From positions 1,240,001 to 1,304,000 of the forward strand of contig CM066306.1 of the NCBI GenBank assembly GCA_033807695.1: 64,000 nucleotides of DNA, in the 5' to 3' direction. Shown here piece by piece: positions 23,118 to 33,583 of this stretch (position 1 is the stretch's first letter; each line of letters starts with the position of its first letter). Source of the stretch: Daedaleopsis sinensis. Its lineage: Eukaryota; Basidiomycota; Agaricomycetes; Polyporales; Polyporaceae. Made by a program: the position numbers and the translations under genes. Below the pieces are notes generated by a model. It was given only the letters and a program-made list of their open reading frames with translations, had not been told where the DNA came from and did not search any database.

Positions 23118-25946
23118 CTATATCAACGGCAGCCATTGTCCTGTGCACGCACGCCAGCATCAGTAAGCGCGCCACCCCGACCACAACAACGTGCAAGCCC
23201 GGACGCACCGATGACGAGGCTCGGGAGGTCCATGATGTCCCGCCGGATCGAGAAGCAGAACGTGCACGGGACGGGCGCGCCGCTCGGCTTGAGCAGCACG
23301 CAGTGCGAGTACACCGACTGCGTCGTGTTCTCGAACGCGTGGTTCGCGAAGTTCTCCCAGTACTCGACCACCGACTGGTTCTCGAACAGCTGCGGACGAC
23401 CCACGCCGTCAGTAAGCAAGGCGCGCCCTCAGACCCGGGGAAAACGGCGACGCACCTCGTAGATGTACTTGCGGCGCCCGACGAGCTCCTCGCGCTCCCA
23501 GCCGGTGAGCATGCAGAACTCGGGGCCGACGAGGCAGATCTCGCCCGTGCGGCGCCACGCGACGGTCGGCGTGCCCGAGAAGGACACGAGCTTGTCGAGC
23601 TCGATGAGCGAGCGCTGGAAGCACTTCTCCACGAACACCTCGTCCTCCTCCGACATCGGCATCTGCAGCGCGATGAACGACGGCCGCACGATCGCGAGCG
23701 CGCGCACGATGCGCAGGATGTCGTTCTTGTCGAACCTGTATGGCGTACGCGGCGGGAGCGGGGGCGAGGGCGGGAGCGGGGGCATGCGAGTGCGAGAGAG
23801 TCCGAGAGCGTGCGCCAAAGCCGAAATCGGGCGAACAGACGATACGTCCGAATTTGAGCGCAGCACAGCATCGCGCAGGAGCGTCGGACGACCACAGGGG
23901 ATAGACGACGGAGAAACGCGATCAGCTCGAGCTGCTTCTGGCGCAGAAGACAAATGGCTGGCGACGCACCTCCGGCTCATGTGCTTCATCAGGAAGTGGT
24001 ACCCCTCCGTGTAGTCGTAGCCCTTCGTGACCTTGTTGTACACGCTCTGCACCGCGTGCTCCGCCGTCGGCGTCGACAGCGACGGCGTCCACCCGGCCAT
24101 TCTCGACATCTGCGGCGAGGTCGGCGCGCGCCGCGGGCGGACGAGGAACGACTGTGGAGGCGACTGGTACCCGCCCGGTTGTGCGGACGTCGACGCCTGC
24201 GGCGGCCCTTGTGGTTGCCCCCGGTCAGCGTAATCGGGATATACGAGTTGACCCGGTTGATCAGGCTGCGCAGGATACCCCGGGGGATACCCAGCCCCGT
24301 TCCCTGCGATGTACTCCGCAGGGACGCCGCCAGATGCAGGGAGCGTCGTATTTGGCGGCTGTATTGCGAGCGGAGGTTGTTCGCCGAATCCTGGGCCCCC
24401 GGGCGCTACGTACCCCGACTGGCCAGGGGCATACTGGCTCTGCACTGGTTCAGCAGGCCAAGATGCATTCGATAGGCCAGACGGCTGGGCCGGAGTATAC
24501 GACGGTCCCGGGGCGGGTTGTGGTGCGTGTGCTGCCGCAGGCGATCCACCGGATCCGGAGTCCGGGGAGCCCCCTAGGATCGCTGAGAGGATCGAGTATT
24601 CGAGATTGGCGGCCTCGGCAGGGACACCGTACGATCCCGCTGTACTATAGACAGGGAACATCGCGTCAGGCGATATATACTGCTGCTGAGGAGGCGCAGG
24701 CTCTGGAGGTGGGGGTGGGGGTTGTGCTGAACGGGGCCGTGTGAGGAAAACCGAGGGCCAGCCAACAAGCCAACAGGAATCTTACATTGTACTGGTGGTT
24801 CGTTACTCTTAGAAGGACCTTCGCTAGACTTCACGCGCTTAAGTGCCTCTGATAGCAGACTAATGAGATCCAGACGTCAGAGGCACAGTCATGTGAGTGC
24901 TTGCCTAGCTCCTCCTCATCGAGAAGGTACTTGGCTTTCTTGCGGTGACCCTCTGTGCAATTGTCTGCCATACCACGTTTGATACAGCGTTGACATGGTC
25001 GAGCTAGAAGCAGAGTAGGTGAATGAGTATGTTTAGACGGACACAGACGAGGATAGTCGTGTGAGTCAACACGGACAGCGCTGACAGCAGAGCGCGCCAG
25101 GTACGTGAGTTTCACACAAAATCCATAGGAATGGGGGAAGACTGCGTGCGGCGATTGGACAGGCCAAACGCCGGAAAAATGGTGCGTCAATGTAGCGTTT
25201 GGGTCAACGGCGTTTCACACTAGTCATCGTGGACCTAGGACTCGTTGGGGGAGCCATGTCCATGAGGGAATAACATACGACCCGGCACGGGTAGAAGCAC
25301 TGAGATTGTGAGGGCAGGCCTGTAGTGGTGATGTCACAACCGCTGTACTGCGACCCATCCCCAGCTTTGTCAAGTGGAAGCAGATGATTGACATGCAAGA
25401 AGTCGGGCCTCCTTCAAGAAGGGTCCGAATGGAATGTAGCTGAATCCATACCTACCTTATGGCCATGGTATTACGGTGAGCAACGGGCAGCGCGAGCAGT
25501 AAGTCTCGGCCACGACGTCATGGGTGTGTGCATATTCAGTTGAACAAACGAACGCTGAGAATTGGCAACAAGTGCTGTGCCAGTTGCTCAGCGTTCGGAA
25601 TGAAGCAGCAGGGGCATATAGCTGGACAAGAAAAGTGTAATAAAGACTCACTGTCGTCGCAGGTGAGATGAGCTTTCTGACAATGAAAGCATGCGCGGTT
25701 GGCCTTTTTCTTCTTCGGGCCGTCGCGTGTCCTCTGTTGGCCGTCGCCATTGTCGTTGGAGTCCCCGGTACGTTTGCGCTTGGCAGCAGGCTTCTTTCCA
25801 GAGTCCGCGGCGGAGCCAGAGGGCACGGGTGTACCGTTCTCAGAATTGGAGGACGAGGAGGAGAGGGAGGGGTGATGGCTGCCCGGCGGTACGTTCATGG
25901 CTGGTGCGAGAGGCGGGAGGGTGACTGAGGAGGAGGAGGCGTGCAT
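23118..25946 (-). CDS. ERT1: Zn2Cys6-PAS regulator of gluconeogenesis, ERT1/AcuK type
   Basis: Seven exons, 565 residues: 25946-25652, 25003-24905, 24848-24786, 24726-23970, 23735-23456, 23389-23209, 23140-23118. The zinc cluster is Cys86/89/96/102/105/114 (RACFHCQKAHLTCDD joined to TRPCQRCIKRGMADNC), followed by a basic linker GHRKKAKYLLDEEEL. A Pro/Gly/Gln-rich disordered middle leads to a PAS-like domain: RFDKNDILRIVRALAIVRPS, LVSFSGTPTVAWRRTGEICL, FCMLTGWEREELVGRR and CTFCFSIRRDIMDLPSLVIG, ending QWLPLI. This order is that of ERT1/AcuK proteins, which activate PEPCK and FBPase genes on non-fermentable carbon. Oddities: the first intron (648 bp) splits the zinc cluster, and the second starts with GC rather than GT. 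The symbol is assigned by domain order only. Confidence 0.9.
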
Positions 25947-26409
25947 AGTGTAGATATAGAAACTCGCATGAGCAGCAGGACAACGAGAGCGAAGGCTATA
26001 GGCGGGCAGGGACCGGAGAGGGCATTCGGAATTGCGAGAGGGCTTTGACGTCCGACTCTCACTCCTCCTCACGCCCAGCGCTCCTTTCCTTGCTATTTTC
26101 GGCAGTGAGTTCGCCCAGGCGCCTGCACACGTAATCACCGCAGAACCATTGGCTGTTACGTCACGCGTCTAAGCAATGCCTCCTGTCACGCCTCCGTCGC
26201 CGTCGGGTGCATTACCGGCCCGGCATCCCGCTGGCTCTCGAGGAGGACGTCTGCTCGTTTCGTCGCACTGTACGTACTCAACCGCACGCTACTCACCACC
26301 CTTCCCCGCCTCGCCGTTCTTGCTGCATCTTGGCTTCATATCAACGACGACCTCGACGTCTATATAGCAAAGCTCGCTCTCATACGGGCACGATTCACAC
26401 TGGAGATAC
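25947..26409. promoter_or_regulatory. Bidirectional promoter ERT1-like / glutamine methyltransferase
   Basis: 463 bp between divergent start codons. TATATAG occurs at about 26360-26366 on the plus strand, roughly 45 bp before the methyltransferase start. Confidence 0.5.
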
Positions 26410-27878
26410 ATGCTGGCATCCATGTCAGGTTCGCTTCGCATCGTTCCCTCTCTGCTCTCCAAGCTATCGCGCGTAATAGGGCCCGAGTCGGCCGCGACGG
26501 AGCTTAGATGGATGAAACAGACCTTGGCAGACCCACCTGGCGGCATTCCCCCTTCCGCAAGTACTCTCGAAGATATGGTGGCCCGTAGAGTCGCAGGAGA
26601 ACCTCTCCAGTACATCCTCGGTGAGTGCCTACACATGTGGACGAAGATAAGGCCCACAACCTGCTCGGGCAGACGACAGGCAAGACATTGTGGACAACGC
26701 TGCCTTGTTCGACACCTCAGACGCTGCAGGGGTGCCGCTATCCTCAGCACCCTGATCGCAACAGTCGAACCACTGTGCACAAGCTGCATTCCCATACACC
26801 GCAGTCGCGTTTCATATCACTCACATGCCTCCTAGGCTCCCAACCGTTTGGCTCTCTGAACATCGCCGTCAGGCCCCCAGTCCTCATTCCCCGTCCAGAG
26901 ACCGAGAACTGGACCATCCGCCTCTCGGAGACCATCTCGCCCACAGGCGACCGACCACTCAGCGTGCTCGATCTCTGCACGGGCACCGGCTGTATCCCCC
27001 TCCTTCTCTGTCACCTGTGGCCCCCCGGCTCTGTCCACGCCACAGGCATCGACATCTCCGCAGCCGCCGTGCAGCTCGCAAACGAGAACGCCCGCCTCTG
27101 CGGGCTCGCTGCATCCCCAAACGCCCCCGTGAGGACGGCCAATGGTCATCGTGCGCCCCCTAATAGTACGCGTCAAAACAGCCTCCAGACCCCCATGGCC
27201 AGCGCGCTTGCTCCAGGAAGCCCCAGTACGAGTCGCGCGAACGCGAACGCGCATGCGGAAATGGCCATGGCTGCGACTCCGAAGCCCGACGGCGACTCAG
27301 ACGACTCGCCTCGGACACCAAACGGAAACGGACCGAGCACGCACAATACCTTCACAGCTGTCCTCGCCGACCTCATGTCCCGCGACTTTACGAAGCACGC
27401 ATGCCTCCGGCCGCCGTACGACCTCATCACCGCGAACCCCCCGTACATCCCCCAGGCCGAGTACGACGCGCTCTGCGCGTCCGTGCGGGACTACGAGGAC
27501 GTGCGCGCGCTCCTCGGGGACCCCGTCCCCATCCCCGTCCCCGCGCCGCCGCGCTCGTCAGCATCCCCAAGGGCCGGCGCCGCCTGGGAGCGAGATGTTG
27601 ACGCAGACACAGACGAAGACGAAGATGCAGACGAAGGCGAGCTGCCGGCATCGGACCGGGGCAAGGGCCTGACGTTCTACCACCGCATCGCCGCGCTCGC
27701 CGCCGCCCCCACGCTCCTCCGCGCGGGGGGCACGCTGGCGCTCGAGGTGGGCGACGGGCAGGCGCCGGCGGTCGCCGCGCTCGTCGCGCGCACGCGCAGG
27801 TTCGCCGCGGTCGACGTGTGGACGGACCCGTGGGGGAAGGCGCGCGCGGTCGTCGGGCGGGGGTGGGCGACGGGTTAG
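26410..27878 (+). CDS. MTQ1: PrmC/HemK-type release-factor glutamine methyltransferase
   Basis: Two exons, 26410-26620 and 26836-27878 (417 residues), separated by a 215-bp intron. N-terminal helical domain: LEDMVARRVAGEPLQYIL, then SQPFGSLNIAVRPPVLIPRP with PETENW, the substrate-recognition signature of PrmC proteins. SAM motif I is VLDLCTGTGCIPLLL, motif II starts GIDISAAAVQLANENARL, and the catalytic NPPY lies at 27434-27445 (TANPPYIPQAEY). It methylates the GGQ glutamine of release factors; the mitochondrial (Mtq1) branch is the best guess. Two low-complexity inserts are unusual: a Ser/Asn/Pro stretch of about 70 residues before VLADLMSRDF, and an acidic Asp/Glu stretch before GKGLTFYHRIA. 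Divergent from the ERT1-like gene. Confidence 0.88.
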
Positions 27879-28856
27879 CTGTGCTGTATGAGAGTCAGAG
27901 CTTGGCAGACGGTGCTAGGCAGAGACGAGTTCGAACTTCGCGGCTTCCGCCCCTCTTCCTTCGCCCTCTGTAGTGCTCACTAGTCACTGCTCGCCACCCG
28001 TCCGTGCTTGCCACACGTACAGTCGCCGCGGTTCGATTTTCGACTTCGGCTTCGACTTCGACTTCGACTTCCTCCGATATCGGTGTCGCAGAGTCGTCGA
28101 CGGCTCGGGCTTTCCACGGGCGGGTGTTCTTCGCTCTCAGGGTGACCAGCTATCGCCGCCAGCATCAGGTAACGTACGGTTACCTGCCCCGTAGCCCTGG
28201 ACGGCTTCTTAGCTGCATCCTCGCTTGCCGCGGTGTGGTGAATTCGCGAAGGTGCAAAGCGCCACAGTGCGTAGTGGCGGAATTAATGCTGAGTACGTTG
28301 AGTACCCTATACATGTCTATTCCACTGTCTGCCAAGTCGTCATCAATGGGGAAACACTGGAATACGCAGGAGCTTTGGAACCTCGTACGTGACCACGCGG
28401 ACGCGTACTACAGTGTTAGATGCAACGTGTGGGGGATGCAGCTTACACTCTGCTGCCAATTATTACCGCTCAATGGCGGACGTGAAATATCGTCTTGGAC
28501 GACTATCTAACTGAAATACTTGCGAAGGCATACAGTACGAGTACATCACATGGTAAGTAAGTGATACGGTCTGGAGTTGCCGCCTGCGGTTGGTCCAGAG
28601 CTACTAAGTAACAGACAGACAGGAACGACACAATTGGAAAGCCTGAGGATACACGAGGAGGCACGGGGGCATACAGCATACGGTCCGAAGCCGAGTCCTC
28701 TACTAAATCACCATCGCGAATAAATCAACCACAAACCGCAGATAGAGGATCACAGTAGCAGACGAGGGGAGGGCCACGGCGGTCCAGCGTCCAGCGTGTC
28801 CGAGTCCGAGTCCGAGTCCGAACGCAAACCCGGAAAGCATTTCCCTAAATCCCGCA
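27879..28856. other. Intergenic between convergent genes, with microsatellites
   Basis: 978 bp between the methyltransferase and Argonaute 3' ends. It contains an imperfect TTCGAC hexamer repeat near 28040-28071 and TCCGAG copies at 28799-28821. No gene-like structure seen. Confidence 0.55.
28799..28821. repeat. TCCGAG hexamer microsatellite
   Basis: Nearly four tandem copies, about 40 bp downstream of the Argonaute stop codon, so likely within its 3' UTR. It is the reverse complement register of the GACTCG repeat at 7287. Confidence 0.85.
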
Positions 28857-31800
28857 CTACAAGAACCCCATGGTCCTGTGCAGGCGCGACTCTTGGAACT
28901 TGTACGTGCGCTTCCACTCCTCGAGGTCGAACGGGCCCTCGTTGCTTGCCACGCTCGACGCGGTGTCGCTCATCGACTGGAGGTCCTTGCAGTGGAACTC
29001 GAGTCTTCCACATAGTTTCTGTTAGTCCGGACAGCAGTAGATCAGTCATTTGTTGCTTCTGATTTAGTCAATGGGGAATGGGAGGCCGATCGAGGCGCCG
29101 GGCGGGAGAATATACGTACATCGGCATCTATAGGACGACGAAGTCAGTGAGTGGAGGTCGGGGCTAATCATCAGTGTCAACTCACAGTACACTGGCGCAG
29201 GGATGGAGACCGAACGCGTCGCGGGCGCGTACATGTGGCACAGATGATACGAGAGATTGTGGATGCTAGAGCGTGCTCGTTGGTCACAGTAGGCACAGCA
29301 GAAGCCCGCAGAGAAGCTTACGTAGTGCTGTCGAAGTTGGCCTCGTTGCTCAACACGGTGTAATGTCCGGGTCGGCTTGCTGAGGGGTAGGATCAGAATG
29401 CATCGTCCTCGCACATATGGTGAGTCTAGCATATACGTACTCCCCAGCAGGCCGGCATGAGATAGCAGGTAAAAGTCATCGAACTCGGGATGCGTGATCT
29501 GGCTGTCCACGAGGAACCCGGCTGGGCAGTTTCCTTTAGTCCCCTCGCCCTCGCGACTGTAGGGCGAATCAATCAGGTACGGACACTGATAGCAAGTGGC
29601 AGAGAGAGCGTACCCCTTGGGGAAGAAGCGAACGTGGTGTCTGGAGGGAGAGTATGAGACCGTCCTGATGATCGCGACTGGACTGGATCTCCTCACCTCT
29701 TGCCGACGACAACAAATAACAATTTCGGCTGAGTATGCCTGTCTCTCCAGCCCATCTGCACGCATGCTCCTGTATACTGGTCAGCGGTGTTTGGCACGCG
29801 AATGTAGTGCTAGCAGTCCTGACTCTTGATCTCGGTGATCTCTTCCCGGGATACTTTTGCAAACTCGCCCTCGCTCACCCCGTCCCGGTAGAAAATAAGG
29901 TACTTGGGCGGCGAGCCGCTCCCATCACCCGCGCACCGTTGTCTGAACATGAGGTAGTCCTTGAACGCATTCTGTGAATCGACACGAGCATCAGTTACTG
30001 TCCGTGCCGCTCACGGGCGCGTCGGACGTACGACCATCATTTGCTGGAGGTCTTGAATCATCTCGAGACGGGGTTGCTGAACATTAGCGTAAGACGTGAA
30101 TTTGCTGATTCGCTGGTCCACGGACGCGACCAGACCCGTCACGGACGGTCTATTCCACACCCCTGGTCCGGGATGCCCCACGTCGGCGCCTAGTCGAAAC
30201 CTCTCAGCCAGTGTGCGTGTGAGCACATGCCTGCATGCTCACCTACGACCATCGACTGTCCGAGGACGTGAGTCACTGGAGACTCGATGGACGAGTTCAC
30301 TCCCCCCAAGCGGGCGTTGATCCTGCACGACTCCGAGTTAGCATTCGTGGGTGAAGATACAGAGGACGCTCACTTTAAGGCGACATTATTACGGTATTGG
30401 TCGTTGTCTCCCCATTTCCCTCCGCGCTGAGGACGGTTGATCAGAAAATGGTTTCGAGCCAGCGTGAAGAGTCTTGCAGCTCACCAGACATTGGGTCGTG
30501 ACACCATGCTTTATGTCGCCCCAATGCTTGACCAGCCGTCGTGTCTCCGCCGCATTGGCAGGTAGAAAGACGAGGATCAACTGAGGACGAGAAATCTTGA
30601 AGGTGTTTGACACTTGTTGGCCAATCGCGTCAAGGGTCTGAATAATTATGATTATAGCTTCTATAGAACTCAATTCGAGACTCGAGCAACTTACCCTCTC
30701 AGGTGTGTTCGCCGAGCCAGAGCGAATGAGAGGCATATTGGGGACCTCTAAATTCTAGCCTTAGTGATCGGGACCTGCAGTCGGAAACAAATGAGCACTC
30801 ACCCATGCCTAACACGATGATTCAGAAACATCAGCACTTTGCACAGTGTTAGTGGAAAAACAACCACATGTACCTAGCTTTCTCAAATTGTTCATGAGTT
30901 GTATAACAAATGCTTCGACTTCCTTCTCAGTTTTGTGTTGGTCGAAGACAGCCACTCCCCATGCGTTGAGGGGCTTTTCGACAGAGAAGAATTGTCTGTT
31001 CATCACGTTCCACTTACCCTCGTCGCGGAGCCGCTGTATCATACGGGATTCAGTGATCAAAGTCGCACGGCATGCGTAGAGATTTATTTACCTCAGGCCC
31101 ACCCTTGTAGACGATCCGAGGCGGGTCGAGAACAGTTCCCGTGACGGACAAAAGGTTCGGGTTGACTCTCATGCCTGCGGCTCGCATAAAGTCCGAGTCC
31201 GTGTAGTTGAAGAGCTTCGTGCGTCCGACACGTCAATACAGTCAATACAGTCGCCATGAAAGTAGTTGCCCAACGACTCACCCCTCCATCGACAGCCCTT
31301 TGGATGTCGCGGAGACGATCCTTTGGACTCTGGGTCGCGCTCCTGATGAACTCGGTCTGTAGCTCGGAGGGAAGTCGCTTTTTGAAGACCTGCCCCTCAA
31401 TCACTTCGCAGAGCTCGCCGGGTATGATTGCGGACCGCCCTAGTCTGACCCCAACGCACTGCGGGAATCGAACACGCAAGTTGTATTTTGTCTCGAAATG
31501 TTTCTGGCCAAAACTTCATCAGTATCAGCGGGACACCGTTTAGGGTGGATGCTTACCGCAACCTCGATGCGTTCACCATCCTTGTCAAAGACCTGCCGTC
31601 CCGCCTGTAACACGATATCGGCGATGGGCCTTGGGCGGACATTCGGACAACAAGTGATTTTGACAAACACGCCCTTGAGGAAGGTGCGCAGCTTGTTCTC
31701 GTCCGGTCGTTCTAGTCGGTTCAGATGGCGTTCATCCCGGAGATTGAGGTGGGCCATCATGACATCGATTAGACGACCCGATGCGTATCTGTCAAAAAGC

Positions 31801-32906
31801 GGTCGTTACATGTACGCTCGATGAGTATACTCGCTACACTCACACCGGCGCACATGTACGGTCAATGTTGATAAGCAGGCGACCCAGCGCCGGGCGCACA
31901 CTCCTGCAGAAAATTACAACATTATGAGAGCATTCTTAGGGTAGAGAGGTATACTCACTGTGAGAATCCGTACTGTAACCGCAGACCACGGCCGAGATTT
32001 TTGCTGCCTTGGGAGACGAGGAACGCGCGAGAATGAGTGGGGAACCCATGTCGCATATTCGGCGCCTGGCGGACGAGTAATTGCAAGCATGCCAGCGCCG
32101 AAAGGTCCGGATTTCTTGGTACGTGGGGATTCGGCCTCTCCAAGAGCTCGCGCACGCGGCTATATACGCTGCATAAGAACAGGTTTTGAGAGCACGCGAA
32201 AGACGTACTCAGTATTGATGGTGCCGACGCGCTGAATCGTGACACGGTGCGATGGTTCCGTTCTCCTGCGCGCCATGCACACGTTGAACTGGCATCACCA
32301 TCATGAGCTACGCTAGTCTTGTAACGCATACCCACACTCCGGGCACCAGCAAATGCTGCACCGCGCGATAGGCGGGTTATAGGCGTGCAGAGTTTGCGAC
32401 AACACCCTATTGCACGTCCATCGACTGCCTATTGGCTGGTTTGTGCCTATTGGTTCGCCTATAGACCGCCTATCGCATGGTGCAGTATGCGCCTGTGTCT
32501 GTTGTGCCAGCACCGGCAGTTCACAGTATGACATACCGTTTGAGTAGCTGAGATATCACGCATGGAATACATGAGCTTCATACCATCGTACAGCGCGCGG
32601 GTGCTAAACACCGAGGCGTTGTCGATCTGCAAGCGGTTGATCACCTCATCATTTTTGCGTCTTGACTGAGGCACAGGGGTACTTGAGAGGGGTGTTATGG
32701 CTGTACAAGCATGGTTTGCTGCAGCACCGTACTGTCGCTGCGGAAATCTGGCACTTACAGACTAGCGGACGCCGTTGTCAACGTTGGTCGCCAGATGACA
32801 ACTGGACGACTTGAAGAACACACGGACCTTCGTACTGAGTGAAGACTGCAGTCGGGAGGGTCTCGACTTGCAACGAGTTCGTAAACACTTCTATGTTGCG
32901 AGGCAT
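28857..32906 (-). CDS. Argonaute, catalytic (RNA interference)
   Basis: Twenty-three exons, 834 residues; every joint keeps frame. Exons: 32906-32828, 32700-32537, 32288-32209, 32168-31959, 31903-31844, 31788-31557, 31503-31282, 31214-31092, 31033-30874, 30808-30803, 30747-30695, 30637-30485, 30426-30374, 30322-30243, 30189-30032, 29971-29824, 29769-29697, 29640-29614, 29556-29441, 29379-29322, 29265-29186, 29127-29120, 29018-28857. ArgoN begins IEVFTNSLQVETLP; linker and PAZ follow (LVRQAPNMRHGFPTHSRAF, RVRFPQCVGVRLGR); PIWI has GADVGHPGPG, LLFVVVGKRHHVRFFPKG and RSVSIPAPVYYAD. Catalytic tetrad Asp561, Glu601, Asp641, Asp781, so slicing is probably retained. The N-terminal RG-rich extension common in fungal Argonautes is absent. 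Two microexons (6 and 8 nt). Function: small-RNA-guided silencing, cytosolic or perinuclear. Confidence 0.96.
32289..32536 (-). other. Enlarged Argonaute intron 2
   Basis: 248-nt intron with a GTATGT donor and CCAG acceptor, against about 40-60 nt for most others in the gene. The extra length is accounted for by the inverted-repeat element it carries. Confidence 0.85.
32354..32487. mobile_element. MITE-like inverted-repeat element inside Argonaute intron
   Basis: 134-bp element with terminal inverted repeats: the left arm 32354-32384 and the reverse complement of 32457-32487 match at 26 of 31 positions by hand comparison (shared core CTGCACC..GCGATAGGCGG..TATAGGC). The interior has repeated GCCTATTGG/GCCTAT words. 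No coding capacity and no clean target-site duplication could be assigned. It could be a small non-autonomous DNA transposon or a selected intronic hairpin. Confidence 0.6.
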
Positions 32907-33020
32907 TGTTGACACTGTCGTACACGGGGCACGATGTTGTTTGCCAGACGCTGCAGGTGTCGATAGGCGTTGGTTGGAGTGCCGAGGGAAGCTGATGTTT
33001 GAATGGAGGTTGAGCGCGGA

Positions 33021-33029
33021 CTTTATATA
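33021..33029 (-). promoter_or_regulatory. TATA box of Argonaute gene
   Basis: Minus-strand TATATAAAG, about 115 bp upstream of the chosen start codon at 32906. This supports that ATG being the first in the transcript and thus the short N-terminus. Confidence 0.6.
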
Positions 33030-33583
33030 CGCGAGGAGGTGGGTATATTGATATTCTGACTGATAGACATGCAGCTGCGGTAGTCCACCGTGATGGCCAA
33101 GCACATGGTGGAACCCAGGAGGAGTTCAGTACAACGGGCGTCTATATATCCTCCTTCTCAGACCAGAGCCGAAGTGATCCGGAACCGGCCAGTAGCCGCC
33201 GGGTCCGAGCTCGTGCAACGGACCGTTACAGCAGCTCTTGCATGGTGTACTACAGACGACGGGCAGAATAAATATTCATTTGCGCAATTGAGCCACACAA
33301 CTGGGCCAAGGTCAAAGGGAGCAGTGGAATACGCTAGACCAGAAGGGAACATCACCGTGATTCGTCTCAGGCTCTCAGCAGTGAGGCCAGCTAGTGCGTA
33401 CCTTCAGACTCATTTGCAGATGGTACGTCACGGTCCTCCCCTTACACGACGATCTCCACTTGTCCAATTGATGCATTGCTGTCTGTGGAGGCTGTATTCC
33501 ACAATCATGAAGACGATACATTAGATGTAGATTATAGTGCGATAGATGCTGTGGACCAGGCGGGAGCTAGAAGAAGTCGCCAG
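33030..33583. other. Intergenic upstream of Argonaute
   Basis: About 550 bp between the Argonaute promoter and the 3' end of the fucosyltransferase-like gene. No gene or repeat recognised. Confidence 0.5.

Noticed and set aside
32207..32335. Minus-strand open frame continuing through Argonaute exon 3 into intron 2
   Set aside because: Reads through two splice sites; spliced joints restore ArgoN/linker sequence, so this is intronic read-through.
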